Shown here: in pieces, positions 15,714 through 24,830 of the stretch
How positions within the stretch are numbered: the first letter of the stretch is position 1
Layout: each line of letters starts with the position of its first letter
NCBI GenBank assembly: GCA_900544395.1
Contig: UQVC01000011.1
Span: 1-64,000 of the forward strand
Reading direction: 5' to 3'
DNA length: 64,000 nucleotides
Source: an uncultured Ruminococcus sp.
GTDB taxonomy: Bacteria; Bacillota; Clostridia; Lachnospirales; Lachnospiraceae
Position numbers and translations under genes: made by a program
Notes under the pieces: model-generated
Told to the model about the DNA's origin: nothing
Databases searched by the model: none
What the model saw: the letters and a program-made list of their open reading frames with translations, nothing else

Positions 15714-17255
15714 ATGAAAGAAAAGATGGATGGTTCTATGTTTATCGGAACTTGGTGGTCTCTTGTGCCACCACTGCTTGCGATCGTGCTGGCATTTATC
15801 ACAAAAGAAGTATACAGTTCTCTCTTTGTGGGAGTTGCAGTAGGAGCGCTTTTGTATACTGGATTTTCCCCATGGGATTCTTTTGTGTCGTTTTTTGAGA
15901 TTATGAAAGAAAGTATGAATCTGAATATTTTGATCTTTGATGTATTGTTAGGAATGATCATTGTATTGATGGCAAAGTCTGGAGGTTCGGCTGCTTATGG
16001 AAACTGGGCGGGCAGCAAGATCAAAACGAAAAAAAGCGCGCTTCTGGCAACGACCGGTCTGGGATGTCTGATTTTTGTAGATGATTATTTTAACTGTCTG
16101 ACAGTCGGTTCTGTGATGCGGCCGGTGACAGACCGCTACAAGGTATCCAGAGCAAAATTGGCGTATATTATTGATTCTACGGCAGCTCCGGTGTGCATCA
16201 TCGCGCCGATCTCAAGCTGGGCAGCGGCAGTCAATTCCTATGTGCCGGATGATGCGGGTATCACAGGATTTCAGTTATTTTTAAGAACAATTCCCTATAA
16301 CCTGTATGCCATTCTGACTCTGGTAATGGTTCTGTTTGTGATCGTGACAGGATTTGATTTCGGACAGATGAAGCGCCATGAAAGAAATGCGGCGAAAGGA
16401 GATCTCTTTACCAGCGGGGCAGAAGAATTTGAAACCGTAGAGGAAGAGAATGCATCTCACAAAGGAAAGGTTATGGATTTGATCCTTCCGGTTGCGGTGC
16501 TGATCGTTTCTGCCATCGGAGCCATGATCTATACCGGATATTTAGGCGGGGCGACGGATGTGTTTACCGCATTTTCCGGCTGTGATGCAGAGACCAGTCT
16601 GATTTTTGCAACATCGGTAACGATCTTATTTATGCTGCTGTTATATCTGCCGAGAAAGGTGATTACGTTCAAAGGATTTATGGACAGTTTTGTAGAGGGA
16701 TTTAAGCTGATGATCCCAGCGGTGGCGATTTTGATCTTTGCATGGTCATTAAAAGGAATGGGAGATGCGCTGGGAATCGCGACGTTTGTAGAGAATCTGG
16801 TGGGAACCAATGCGTCAGCCAGCGTGATCGTGCCGGCAGTGATGTTTATGATCGCCATTTTCCTGGCATTTTCAACGGGCACATCCTGGGGAACGTTTGC
16901 TATTTTAGTACCGATCGTAGTAGCGATGTTCCCGGGAAGCAAAAATCTGGAAATGATGATCATTTCTGTGGCAGCGGTTCTGGCAGGGGCTGTATGCGGC
17001 GATCATATTTCTCCGATTTCCGATACCACAGTGATGTCTTCGGCAGGGGCGCAGAGTAATCACATCAATCATGTGTCTACACAGATGCAGTATGCTCTGA
17101 TCGTGGCTGGAGTGTGTATCATCGGATATCTGATCGCAGGAATCGTGAAACTCTGGTGGGTGGCACTGGGAGTCAGTCTGCTGCTCCTGCTTGGAGTATT
17201 GACATTTTTGAAAAAGCGGGAACAGAAAAAAGAAAGAGAGGCAGAACATGCATAA
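15714..17255 (+). CDS. NhaC-family Na+/H+ antiporter
   Basis: A 513-residue membrane antiporter with about a dozen hydrophobic helices. Family blocks include LIFVDDYFNCLTVGSVMRP near residue 120, IDSTAAPVCIIAPISSW, and a late FSTGTSWGTFAILVPI plus GDHISPISDTTVMSSAGA. It belongs to the NhaC group, some of which exchange amino acids or organic acids for sodium, so the substrate is not certain. Start at 15714 is the longest. ATG at 15726 (MDGSMFIG) is better placed relative to AGAGG and may be the true start. The stop overlaps the start of the C39-like gene by 8 bases. Confidence 0.88.
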   Translation: MKEKMDGSMFIGTWWSLVPPLLAIVLAFITKEVYSSLFVGVAVGALLYTGFSPWDSFVSFFEIMKESMNLNILIFDVLLGMIIVLMAKSGGSAAYGNWAGSKIKTKKSALLATTGLGCLIFVDDYFNCLTVGSVMRPVTDRYKVSRAKLAYIIDSTAAPVCIIAPISSWAAAVNSYVPDDAGITGFQLFLRTIPYNLYAILTLVMVLFVIVTGFDFGQMKRHERNAAKGDLFTSGAEEFETVEEENASHKGKVMDLILPVAVLIVSAIGAMIYTGYLGGATDVFTAFSGCDAETSLIFATSVTILFMLLLYLPRKVITFKGFMDSFVEGFKLMIPAVAILIFAWSLKGMGDALGIATFVENLVGTNASASVIVPAVMFMIAIFLAFSTGTSWGTFAILVPIVVAMFPGSKNLEMMIISVAAVLAGAVCGDHISPISDTTVMSSAGAQSNHINHVSTQMQYALIVAGVCIIGYLIAGIVKLWWVALGVSLLLLLGVLTFLKKREQKKEREAEHA

Positions 17256-17874
17256 ACGGATCGAGGTTCCATATCTGGATCAAAGCGGGGCGTATCCGAC
17301 CGGATGCGAAAGTGTCTCTGCGGTGATGCTGCTTCAGTATCTTGGTTATGATATTTCGGTAGATACCTTTATTGAACAGTATCTGGAAAAAGAGGACTTT
17401 GAAGAGCGGGAGGGAGTATGGTATGGCCCGGATCCAAGAACACATTTTTGCGGGAGCCCATATGATGAAGATTCCTTCGGATGTTATGCACCGGTAATCT
17501 GCAAGGCGTTGGAAAAGATCCTGGGGGATGCCTATGAAGTATCAGACAGGACCGGGACAGAGATCGATATCCTGATTCGGGAGTACATCGACCGGGAGAT
17601 GCCGGTGGTCTTCTGGGCATGTATCAATATGCGGGAGCCGATCACCGGTCCTCAGTGGAAATTAAAAGAAACCGGAGAAACCTTCACCTGGATTTCAAAC
17701 GAGCACTGTATGCTGCTGGTGGGTTATGATGAGGAAGGATACTATTTTAATGATCCTTATGACAATAACGGAGTGATCCGTTATCCAAAAGATGTGGTAA
17801 AAGACCGATATCAAGCGCAGCATATGCAGGCTGTGGGTGTGAAAAAAACGGATAAAAAACAGGAGCTGCTTTGA
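17248..17874 (+). CDS. C39-like papain-fold protein, cytoplasmic
   Basis: A 208-residue peptidase_C39_2-like protein. Putative triad residues are Cys20 in YPTGCESVSAVMLLQYLGY, His153 in SNEHCMLLVGYD and Asp169 in YYFNDPYDN. There is no signal peptide, membrane span or ABC domain, unlike bacteriocin-processing C39 proteins. It is coupled by an 8-base overlap to the NhaC antiporter. Function is unknown; family members act as peptidases or isopeptidases. The 3' end is read through the left arm of the terminator hairpin. Confidence 0.8.
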   Translation: MHKRIEVPYLDQSGAYPTGCESVSAVMLLQYLGYDISVDTFIEQYLEKEDFEEREGVWYGPDPRTHFCGSPYDEDSFGCYAPVICKALEKILGDAYEVSDRTGTEIDILIREYIDREMPVVFWACINMREPITGPQWKLKETGETFTWISNEHCMLLVGYDEEGYYFNDPYDNNGVIRYPKDVVKDRYQAQHMQAVGVKKTDKKQELL

Positions 17875-17892
17875 TCAGGCAGCTCCTGTTTT
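17858..17892. terminator. Bidirectional terminator, C39-like gene and asnA
   Basis: Perfect 12-base arms AACAGGAGCTGC (17858-17869) and GCAGCTCCTGTT (17879-17890) carry T- and A-runs on the two sides. The left arm lies inside the last codons of the plus-strand gene. Confidence 0.93.
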
Positions 17893-17895
17893 TGA

Positions 17896-18906
17896 CTACA
17901 GTAATTGAATCCCGTGTTCCAGTGCACAGGAAAAAATATCGTCCGGCCAGAGGGAGGACTGGACTTCTCCGATATGGGCTTTGCGCAGATAGTACATACA
18001 GATACGGGACTGTCCGATCCCGCCGCCGATGGTATAAGGCAGTTCTTTGTTCAGCAGGGACTTCTGGAAAGGAAGACTGGCGCGGTCTTCACATCCGGAG
18101 AGCTTGAGCTGTCTGGCAAGCGCTTCTTCGTCGACACGGATTCCCATAGAGGAGAGTTCCAGAGCGATATCCAGAACCGGATAGTAGACAATGATATCTC
18201 CGTTCAATTCCCAGTCATCATAGTCAGGGGCACGGCCGTCATGTTTCTTTCCGGAAGCCAGTGTTTTGCCGATCTGTGAGATAAAGATCGCTCCTTTTTC
18301 TCTGGCAAGGCGGTATTCCCGCTCCTTGGCATCACATCCCGGATACAGATCTTCCAGTTCCTGAGATGTGATAAAGAAAATATCGTCCGGAAGCAGCGCT
18401 TCGATATAATTGTATCGCCTGGAAATGTAATCCTCGGTTTCTTTGAGTGCGCTGTAAACTTTACGCACGGTATACTGCAGGGTTTCCATGTTGCGTTCTT
18501 CTTTGGAGATGACTTTTTCCCAGTCCCACTGATCCACGTAGATAGAATGGATGTTATCTGTATCTTCATCCCTGCGGATAGCGCTCATATCGGTATAGAG
18601 TCCTTCTCCAGAATGAAATCCGTAATGTTTGAGTGCATAACGTTTCCATTTTGCCAGGGAGTGTACGATTTCTGCGGGGGTATCTTCTTGTTCTTTGATC
18701 CCAAAGGAAACCGGACGCTCCACGCCGTTTAAGTTGTCATTCAGCCCGGACTCCGGTTTTACAAACAGTGGCGCAGAGACACGGGTCAGATGCAGTGATT
18801 TGGCGAGAGAGCGTTCAAAGTGATCTTTGATCTCTTTGATCGCAACTTCGGTCTCGCGGATTGTCAAAGGGGAAGTATACCCCTGTGGGATGGTTAAATG
18901 TTCCAT
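17896..18906 (-). CDS. asnA: Aspartate-ammonia ligase
   Basis: A 336-residue ammonia-dependent asparagine synthetase, which makes asparagine from aspartate, ammonia and ATP through an aminoacyl-tRNA-synthetase-like fold. Recognisable blocks are SAPLFVKPESGLNDNLNG, FGIKEQ, YTDMSAIRRDED, YVDQWDWEKVI, and the C-terminal YTIGGGIGQSR. The start at 18906 (MEHLTIPQGY) has AGGAG at the right distance. The open frame extends upstream but its extra 41 residues are not family-like. No T-box was seen in the leader. Its presence 2.4 kb from the glutaminase-less AsnB homologue gives this locus two predicted ammonia-type enzymes. Confidence 0.95.
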   Translation of the reverse strand: MEHLTIPQGYTSPLTIRETEVAIKEIKDHFERSLAKSLHLTRVSAPLFVKPESGLNDNLNGVERPVSFGIKEQEDTPAEIVHSLAKWKRYALKHYGFHSGEGLYTDMSAIRRDEDTDNIHSIYVDQWDWEKVISKEERNMETLQYTVRKVYSALKETEDYISRRYNYIEALLPDDIFFITSQELEDLYPGCDAKEREYRLAREKGAIFISQIGKTLASGKKHDGRAPDYDDWELNGDIIVYYPVLDIALELSSMGIRVDEEALARQLKLSGCEDRASLPFQKSLLNKELPYTIGGGIGQSRICMYYLRKAHIGEVQSSLWPDDIFSCALEHGIQLL

Positions 18907-18961
18907 ATGCCAAACTCCTTTCATAAGCAAGTGTTCCAGTTTTGGATAAAAAGATAGGTCT

Positions 18962-18990
18962 ATTTTACAGTCCGAAAAAATGGAAGTCAA
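18962..18990 (-). promoter_or_regulatory. Sigma-A promoter of asnA
   Basis: On the minus strand TTGACT (18990-18985) and TAAAAT (18967-18962) are 17 bases apart. The leader is about 50 bases, too short for a T-box. Confidence 0.72.
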
Positions 18991-19114
18991 TGGGAGAATG
19001 AGAGGAAAGCGGTAAAAAACAAAAATCACAGGAAAAACAAGAAAAAATCTGTGGATTTGTGTTGAGTTTAAAAACGAAATGTGTGGTTTTGTGCAGAAAT
19101 ATGAAAAAGTTTGA

Positions 19115-19143
19115 TTGCGATTCCCGGAAAATTGAGGTATAAT
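19115..19143 (+). promoter_or_regulatory. Sigma-A promoter of the diol dehydratase operon
   Basis: TTGCGA (19115-19120) and a perfect TATAAT (19138-19143) are 17 bases apart, about 50 bases before the pduC start. The 285-base intergenic region holds no recognisable cobalamin riboswitch. Confidence 0.68.
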
Positions 19144-19191
19144 ACTTCTATCAATGTGCAGGAGATATCATGGATTTAGGAGAAAGAAAAA

Positions 19192-20856
19192 ATGAGAAGA
19201 TCAAAACGAATTGAAACTTTGGATCAGCGTCCGGTAAATCTTGACGGATATATCAATGAATGGCCGGAGATGGGGTTTGTGGCAATGCAGAGTCCATATG
19301 ACCCAAAACCGTCAGTAAAAGTGGAAGACGGAAAAATTGTAGAACTGGATGGGAAAACAAGAGAGGATTTTGACTTTATCGATCAGTTTATTGCAGACTA
19401 TGCGATCAATGTGGAACGTGCCGAAGCATCTATGGCAGTCTCTTCACTGGATATTGCACGTATGATCGTGGATATTCATGTTTCCAGAAAAGAGATTTTG
19501 CAGCTGGTGTCCGGGATCACACCTGCAAAGATGACAGAAGTGATGAATCATCTGAACGTAGTGGAACTGATGATGGGAATGCAGAAGATTCGGGCAAGAA
19601 GAACTCCGGGAAACCAGGCTCATATCACCAATCTGAAGGATGATCCGGTGCAGATCGCGGCAGATGCAGCAGAAGGGGCGCTTCGGGGATTTGCAGAAGA
19701 AGAGACGACTATGGGAGTGGCAAGATATGCGCCACTGAGTGCCATGGCTCTCCTGATCGGTTCCCAGGTGGGACGCCCGGGAGTACTGACACAGTGTTCT
19801 GCCGAGGAGGCTACGGAGCTGGAGCTTGGAATCCGCGGACTGACAACGTATGCAGAGACATTGTCTGTCTATGGAACGGAGAAGGTATTCATTGATGGGG
19901 ATGACACTCCGTATTCCAAAGCATTTTTAAATTCTGCATATGCATCCCGAGGTTTGAAAGTGCGTTTTACATCCGGTTCCGGATCGGAAGTGCTGATGGG
20001 AAGCAGCGAGAAGAAGTCCATGCTGTATCTGGAGTGCCGTTGTCTGTACGCGACAAAAGGTGCAGGAAGTCAGGGAATCCAGAACGGATCGGTCAGCTGC
20101 ATTGGTGTGACAGGTTCTGTGCCGTCCGGTATCCGCGAAGTCATTGCAGAAAATCTGGTAGCAGCGCTTCTGGGGCTGGAATGTGCATCGTCCAATGACC
20201 AGAGTTTTTCCAACTCAGACATGCGCCGCACTGCAAGAACGATGCTGCAGTTCTTACCGGGAACAGACTTTATTTTCTCCGGATATGCGGCTGAGCCGAA
20301 CTACGATAATATGTTTGCAGGTTCGAATTTTGATGCAGAAGATTTTGATGATTATAATGTGCTGCAGAGAGATATGCAGGTAGACGGCGGTCTCCGTCCG
20401 GTGACAGAGGAAGAAGTGATCCATGTCAGAAATAAGGCGGCCAGAGCCGTGCAGGCAGTCTTTACACAGCTTGGACTTTCTCCTGTGACCGATGCCCAGG
20501 TGGAAGCCGTGACTTACGCACATGGAAGCAAAGACACACTGGAGCGGGATGTGACCGCAGACCTGATGGCAGCAGAGGATGTGTTGAAGAGGGGAATCAC
20601 GGGAATTGACGTGGTAAAAGCGTTGGCAGAGACCGGATTTGTGGATGTGGCAGAGAGCGTTTTGAGTATGTTAAAACAGCGGGTCGTTGGAGATTATATG
20701 CAGACAGCGGCGATTCTGGATCGGGAGTTCCATGTATTATCCGGGATTAATACGCCGAATGATTATATGGGACCTGGAACCGGATACCGGGTACAGGGAG
20801 AACGCTGGGAAGAGATTAAAAAGATTCCGCACATTATCAACCCGCAGGATATATAG
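19192..20856 (+). CDS. pduC: Diol/glycerol dehydratase large subunit
   Basis: A 554-residue catalytic subunit of adenosylcobalamin-dependent diol or glycerol dehydratase, which converts 1,2-propanediol to propanal (or glycerol to 3-hydroxypropanal). Length and N-terminus ([20 protein letters not shown]) fit PduC. Family blocks include [24 protein letters not shown] and [12 protein letters not shown], with the diol-binding region around [17 protein letters not shown]. In gut Lachnospiraceae the substrate usually comes from fucose or rhamnose fermentation. It heads a tightly spaced operon of dehydratase and reactivase subunits. Diol versus glycerol preference cannot be read from motifs alone. 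Confidence 0.94.
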   Translation: MRRSKRIETLDQRPVNLDGYINEWPEMGFVAMQSPYDPKPSVKVEDGKIVELDGKTREDFDFIDQFIADYAINVERAEASMAVSSLDIARMIVDIHVSRKEILQLVSGITPAKMTEVMNHLNVVELMMGMQKIRARRTPGNQAHITNLKDDPVQIAADAAEGALRGFAEEETTMGVARYAPLSAMALLIGSQVGRPGVLTQCSAEEATELELGIRGLTTYAETLSVYGTEKVFIDGDDTPYSKAFLNSAYASRGLKVRFTSGSGSEVLMGSSEKKSMLYLECRCLYATKGAGSQGIQNGSVSCIGVTGSVPSGIREVIAENLVAALLGLECASSNDQSFSNSDMRRTARTMLQFLPGTDFIFSGYAAEPNYDNMFAGSNFDAEDFDDYNVLQRDMQVDGGLRPVTEEEVIHVRNKAARAVQAVFTQLGLSPVTDAQVEAVTYAHGSKDTLERDVTADLMAAEDVLKRGITGIDVVKALAETGFVDVAESVLSMLKQRVVGDYMQTAAILDREFHVLSGINTPNDYMGPGTGYRVQGERWEEIKKIPHIINPQDI

Positions 20857-20867
20857 GAGGCAGGAAC

Positions 20868-21536
20868 ATGCAGATTAGTGAAGAGTTAATTAAACAGATA
20901 ACCAATGCCGTTCTTTCGGAGATGGGACAGGAGAATGCATCCCATACTGCTACAGAAGCGCCTTCTATGGCAGGACGGGACCGGATCAATGAAGTGAAGA
21001 CATCATACAAAGACTATCCGAAAGCAAAACAGGGCACGGATCCAAAAGAAGTGGTGATCGGAGTGGGCGCAGCGTTCCAGAAAGAGATCAAAAGAACCAT
21101 CTGTGGAATTCCACTGGAAGAGGTATTAAAGAATGTAAAAGCGGGGATTGAAGAAGAAGGCATGATCCCAAGAGTTGTAAAGATTCTGGATACTTCGGAT
21201 GTATGTTTTATGGCGCTGGAGGCTGCCAAGCTTTCCGGTTCCGGGATCGGGATCGGGATCCAGTCCAAGGGAACGACGGTGATCCATCAGAGAGATCTTT
21301 ATCCACTGTCCAATTTGGAACTGTTCCCCCAGGCACCGCTTATGGATCTGGAGACGTACCGCAAGATCGGACAGAATGCGGCAAAATATGTAAAAGGGGA
21401 ACAGGTGGTACCAATCCCGTGTACCAATGATCCGATGTCCAGACCAAAGTATCAGGTGAAAGCAGCACTGATGCATATTGCAGAAACAGAGCAGCTGGAT
21501 CCAGAAGTTGGAATTGTTGAATGGGAGGAAAGATAA
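20868..21536 (+). CDS. pduD: Diol/glycerol dehydratase medium subunit
   Basis: A 222-residue medium subunit, with the core block [20 protein letters not shown] and [27 protein letters not shown] closely like Salmonella PduD. The first 20 residues, [20 protein letters not shown], form an amphipathic helix. In Salmonella PduD the equivalent helix directs the enzyme into the propanediol microcompartment. A variable linker (about 21-60) follows it. No shell-protein gene is present in this window. Confidence 0.93.
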   Translation: MQISEELIKQITNAVLSEMGQENASHTATEAPSMAGRDRINEVKTSYKDYPKAKQGTDPKEVVIGVGAAFQKEIKRTICGIPLEEVLKNVKAGIEEEGMIPRVVKILDTSDVCFMALEAAKLSGSGIGIGIQSKGTTVIHQRDLYPLSNLELFPQAPLMDLETYRKIGQNAAKYVKGEQVVPIPCTNDPMSRPKYQVKAALMHIAETEQLDPEVGIVEWEER

Positions 21537-21929
21537 ATGCAGTATCCATTAGGGGAACACGAAAGAGAGCAGATTGCATCTAAAACCGGCAAAAGACTGG
21601 ACGAGATCACACTGGATGCAGTGATGAAGAATCAGATCGCACCGGATGATATTAAGATTTCAAAAGAGATGCTCCACGCACAGGGACAGGTGGCAAAAGA
21701 AAATGGAAATGATCCTATGGAAAAGAACTTTGAGCGTGCTGCAGAACTGGTGGATGTACCGGATGATGTGATCTTAAAGATGTATGACAAGCTCCGTCCG
21801 AACCGTTCCACAAAGCTGGAACTGGTTTTGATGGCACAGGAACTTCTGGAAAAATATAATGCCAGAAACTGTGCCCGTCTTGTGATGGAAGCGGCAGAGG
21901 TTTATGAGAAAAGAGGGATTCTGCTTTGA
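21537..21929 (+). CDS. pduE: Diol/glycerol dehydratase small subunit
   Basis: A 130-residue small subunit. It contains YPLGEHEREQIASKTGKRLD at the N-terminus and LRPNRSTKLELVLMAQELLE near residue 85, both typical of PduE. The start codon immediately follows the pduD stop and the stop overlaps the pduG TTG start, so it sits inside a coupled operon. The three subunits form a dimer of heterotrimers. Confidence 0.93.
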   Translation: MQYPLGEHEREQIASKTGKRLDEITLDAVMKNQIAPDDIKISKEMLHAQGQVAKENGNDPMEKNFERAAELVDVPDDVILKMYDKLRPNRSTKLELVLMAQELLEKYNARNCARLVMEAAEVYEKRGILL

Positions 21930-23740
21930 CATATCTTGCAGGAGTTGATATTGGAAATTCTACAACAGAAGTCTGTATTGGAGAAGTACAGGGAGCGCAG
22001 ATTCATTTTTTGAGCAGCGCTGCCTGTAAGACAACCGGAACCAAAGGAACACTGGCCAATGTACACGGGATCCGTGCGGCATTAAAGGAAGCCATGGGAA
22101 AGATCGGGCGGGATACCGGAGATCTTTCTCTGATTCGGCTGAATGAGGCTGCGCCTGTGATCGGGGATACAGCGATGGAGACTCTCACAGAGACGATCAT
22201 TACCGATTCGTCTATGATCGGTCACAATCCTTCGACGCCGGCAGGGGCAGGACAGGCAGTGGGAGAGACGCTGGCATTTGGAAATATCCGGGAAGGGATG
22301 CCCGGAAAGCCATATATCGTATTTGCAGAGGCAGGATATTCCTACGAAGAGATCGCACAGATCTTAAATCGGGAAATGAAGCGCCTGCAGATTACGGGAA
22401 TCATTCTGCAGGCAGACGAAGCGGTTCTGGTGGAAAACCGTCTGGAAACAAAAGTGCCGATCATTGATGAAGTGGCAGGGATCCAGAGACTTCCGGAAGG
22501 CGTGATGGCAGCGATTGAAGTTGCGCTTGCAGGACAGACCATCCGAATGTTGTCTAATCCATATGGGATTGCCACGCTGCTTGGCCTGGATGCAGAGCAG
22601 ACCCGGATGATCACACCAATCGCAAAGAGTCTGATCGGAAAGAGAAGTGCAGTGGTATTAAAGACACCGGGCGGCAATGTGCGGGAAAATCTGCTTCCGG
22701 CGGGTGAGATTTATCTTCGTGCAGAGCAGAATACGTCTGTCAATTTGGATGAAGGTGCAGAAAAGATTATGCAGATCGTCTCAGCGGCAGGAACGATCTA
22801 CGATATGGAAGGACAGCCGGATACCAATGTGGGCAATATGTTCGCAAGAATTAAAAAAGGCATGGGAGAGTTGGACGATACGTCACAGGCAGATATCCAT
22901 ATCACGGATATTCTGGCCGTGGATACCATGGCTCCGGTCCGGATTTCCGGCGCGCTGGCGGGCGAGACCTGTCTGGAAAAAGCGGTGGGGATTGCAGCGA
23001 TGGTCAAGACCCAGCATCTGCCGATGCAAAGAATTGCAGATCAGCTTCGAATGGAACTTGGCGTAGATGTGACGGTGGCAGGTGTGGAGGCGGTGATGGC
23101 CAGTCTTGGCGCACTGACTACCCCGGGAACAGCGCTCCCGCTTGCCATCCTGGATATGGGAGGCGGCTCCACAGATGCCGCAGTGATCTCAAAAGATGGA
23201 AAGGTGACCATGACACATCAGGCAGGAGCAGGAGAACTGGTGTCTATGCTGATCGAGACAGAACTAGGGCTGGGAGACAGACAGATGGCGGAGCAGATTA
23301 AGAAATATCCGCTTGCCAAAGTGGAAAGTTTGTTCCATATGCGGATGGAAAATGGACAGATGACATTCGTGGATCAGTCCATTGATCCTCGTTTTTACGG
23401 AAGAGTCGTACTGTTGACCGAAGAGGGAATGATCCGTCTGGAGCAGGATATTCCGATGGAGAAGATCGTACAGGTGAGAAGAGAAGCAAAACGCAAAGTC
23501 TTTGTGACCAATGCATTTCGTGCACTGAAGAAAGTAGCACCAGATCAGGATTTAAAACAGATTTCCAATGTTGTACTTGTAGGTGGATCTGCAGAGGATT
23601 TTGAAATCCCGGAAATGCTGATGGAAGAACTTTCTGAATACAGGATTGTGTGCGGACGGGGGAATATCCGTGGAGAAGAAGGTCCCCGAAATGCAGTGGC
23701 TACGGGGCTGGTGCTTTCATATATAGGAGAACAGTCATGA
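21926..23740 (+). CDS. pduG: Diol dehydratase reactivase large subunit
   Basis: A 604-residue actin-fold ATPase that releases damaged cobalamin from inactivated dehydratase. N-terminal nucleotide-binding motif GVDIGNSTTEVCIG, middle block LSSAACKTTGTKGT, and a second phosphate motif ILDMGGGSTDAA near residue 405 are as expected, and the length matches the family (about 605-610). Translation appears to start with TTG at 21926, overlapping the pduE stop by 4 bases. The small reactivase subunit follows with an ATGA overlap. Confidence 0.93.
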   Translation: MTYLAGVDIGNSTTEVCIGEVQGAQIHFLSSAACKTTGTKGTLANVHGIRAALKEAMGKIGRDTGDLSLIRLNEAAPVIGDTAMETLTETIITDSSMIGHNPSTPAGAGQAVGETLAFGNIREGMPGKPYIVFAEAGYSYEEIAQILNREMKRLQITGIILQADEAVLVENRLETKVPIIDEVAGIQRLPEGVMAAIEVALAGQTIRMLSNPYGIATLLGLDAEQTRMITPIAKSLIGKRSAVVLKTPGGNVRENLLPAGEIYLRAEQNTSVNLDEGAEKIMQIVSAAGTIYDMEGQPDTNVGNMFARIKKGMGELDDTSQADIHITDILAVDTMAPVRISGALAGETCLEKAVGIAAMVKTQHLPMQRIADQLRMELGVDVTVAGVEAVMASLGALTTPGTALPLAILDMGGGSTDAAVISKDGKVTMTHQAGAGELVSMLIETELGLGDRQMAEQIKKYPLAKVESLFHMRMENGQMTFVDQSIDPRFYGRVVLLTEEGMIRLEQDIPMEKIVQVRREAKRKVFVTNAFRALKKVAPDQDLKQISNVVLVGGSAEDFEIPEMLMEELSEYRIVCGRGNIRGEEGPRNAVATGLVLSYIGEQS

Positions 23741-24066
23741 TCGTTAAGAAACCATCGATTTTTATTTACACACACCTGGCAGAGGAGTCTGTTTTAAGAG
23801 AAGTCTGTGCGGGTGTGGAAGAAGAAGGTGTGTTTTATGAGATCCAGGAGTTTCCGGATGAATGTATGGAAAAACTTGCATATAAAGCGGCAAGAGATTC
23901 TATGCTTGGCTCCGGAATCGGGATTTTTGGGACTGCAGTCTGTCTAAAAATGCGCGGACTGGAAAAAGGAAGAAATATTGAGGCATATTTGTCCCCTACA
24001 CAGCAGCAGTGCAGAAAAGTCGGGGCAAACAGTGCCAGAGCGATTAAAAAGCAGCCCTTTAAGTAG
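23737..24066 (+). CDS. pduH: Diol dehydratase reactivase small subunit
   Basis: A 109-residue small reactivase subunit. It resembles PduD in fold, with GVEEEGVFYEIQEF, DSMLGSGIGIFGTAVCLKMRG and AYLSPTQQQCRKVGANSARAI. The start at 23737 overlaps the pduG stop as ATGA. The open frame continues upstream, but those residues are an out-of-frame reading of pduG. With PduG it forms the chaperone-like reactivation complex. Confidence 0.88.
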   Translation: MIVKKPSIFIYTHLAEESVLREVCAGVEEEGVFYEIQEFPDECMEKLAYKAARDSMLGSGIGIFGTAVCLKMRGLEKGRNIEAYLSPTQQQCRKVGANSARAIKKQPFK

Positions 24067-24092
24067 GACGCTCCATGAAAGGAACGATACAC

Positions 24093-24653
24093 ATGAAAGT
24101 ATATACAAAAAAAGGAGACCGTGGAAATACCTCTTTGGCAAATGGGATGAGCGTTTCAAAGTCAGATGACCGGATTGAACTGGTTGGAACGATCGATGAG
24201 TTAAACAGTTATATCGGTCATGCCAAAGTAATTTCGGAAACCCGGTTAAAAAGTTCTCTGACAGAGATTCAGAGAATCTTAATGAAGATCATGGCAGGGG
24301 TGGCTGATCCGAGAAATTTGGATTACCGGATGACAGCGCAGGAAACAAGTGCTTTGGAAGAGAAGATCGACGAACTGGAGGCTTCGTTCCCAAGGGTGAA
24401 GGATTTTGTATTGTATGGAGGGTGTGAACTTTCTGCGAGATTGGACATTGCACGGGCGGTGACCAGAAGGGCAGAGCGAAGATTTCGAAAAGTGGCACAG
24501 AATTATGGTGCAGATGCCCATTCCATGCAGTATATGAACAGATTGGCAGACTATCTGTATATCGAAGCAAGATATGCAGACTATCAGGCCGGAAACACAG
24601 AAGCCGGAAAACTCAGGGAAACTGTGATCCAAAATGTAATGAAAAATTTTTAA
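24093..24653 (+). CDS. pduO: ATP:cob(I)alamin adenosyltransferase, PduO type
   Basis: A 186-residue adenosyltransferase that makes adenosylcobalamin, the cofactor the dehydratase needs. The N-terminal ATP-binding signature YTKKGDRGNTSLANG and the C-terminal helix block SARLDIARAVTRRAERR are characteristic of the PduO/MMAB family. ATG at 24093 is chosen because AAAGGA sits just upstream; the earlier ATG at 24075 contains that site. It closes the operon, before a strong terminator. It lacks the C-terminal heme-binding domain of full-length PduO. Confidence 0.92.
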   Translation: MKVYTKKGDRGNTSLANGMSVSKSDDRIELVGTIDELNSYIGHAKVISETRLKSSLTEIQRILMKIMAGVADPRNLDYRMTAQETSALEEKIDELEASFPRVKDFVLYGGCELSARLDIARAVTRRAERRFRKVAQNYGADAHSMQYMNRLADYLYIEARYADYQAGNTEAGKLRETVIQNVMKNF

Positions 24654-24661
24654 GAAATGGT

Positions 24662-24707
24662 AAGTACCGTATATCAGTCAAAGCACTGGCATACGGTACT
24701 TTTTTAT
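24662..24707 (+). terminator. Intrinsic terminator of the diol dehydratase operon
   Basis: Eleven-base arms AAGTACCGTAT and ATACGGTACTT are followed by TTTTTATT. Confidence 0.92.
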
Positions 24708-24795
24708 TCAAGAGCAAATAAAACTGTAAAAATAGAATAAAAGTCAAAAAAGACAGAAAAAATAAAATAAAATAAATAAAAAACTAAAAATAATC

Positions 24796-24824
24796 TTGAC
24801 AACAGAAGAAAAGAGTGCTAATAT
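24796..24824 (+). promoter_or_regulatory. Strong sigma-A promoter of a non-coding unit
   Basis: A perfect TTGACA (24796-24801) and TAATAT (24819-24824) are 17 bases apart, inside an A-rich stretch (24707-24795). Predicted transcription start is near 24831. No credible open reading frame follows. Confidence 0.75.
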
Positions 24825-24830
24825 AAAGTC

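Noticed and set aside
18907..18970. T-box leader for asnA
   Set aside because: The leader is only about 50 bases and no T-box sequence or specifier stem is visible.
18907..19029. Upstream extension of asnA
   Set aside because: The extra 41 residues are hydrophobic and unlike AsnA, cover the promoter, and a good ribosome-binding site serves the start at 18906.
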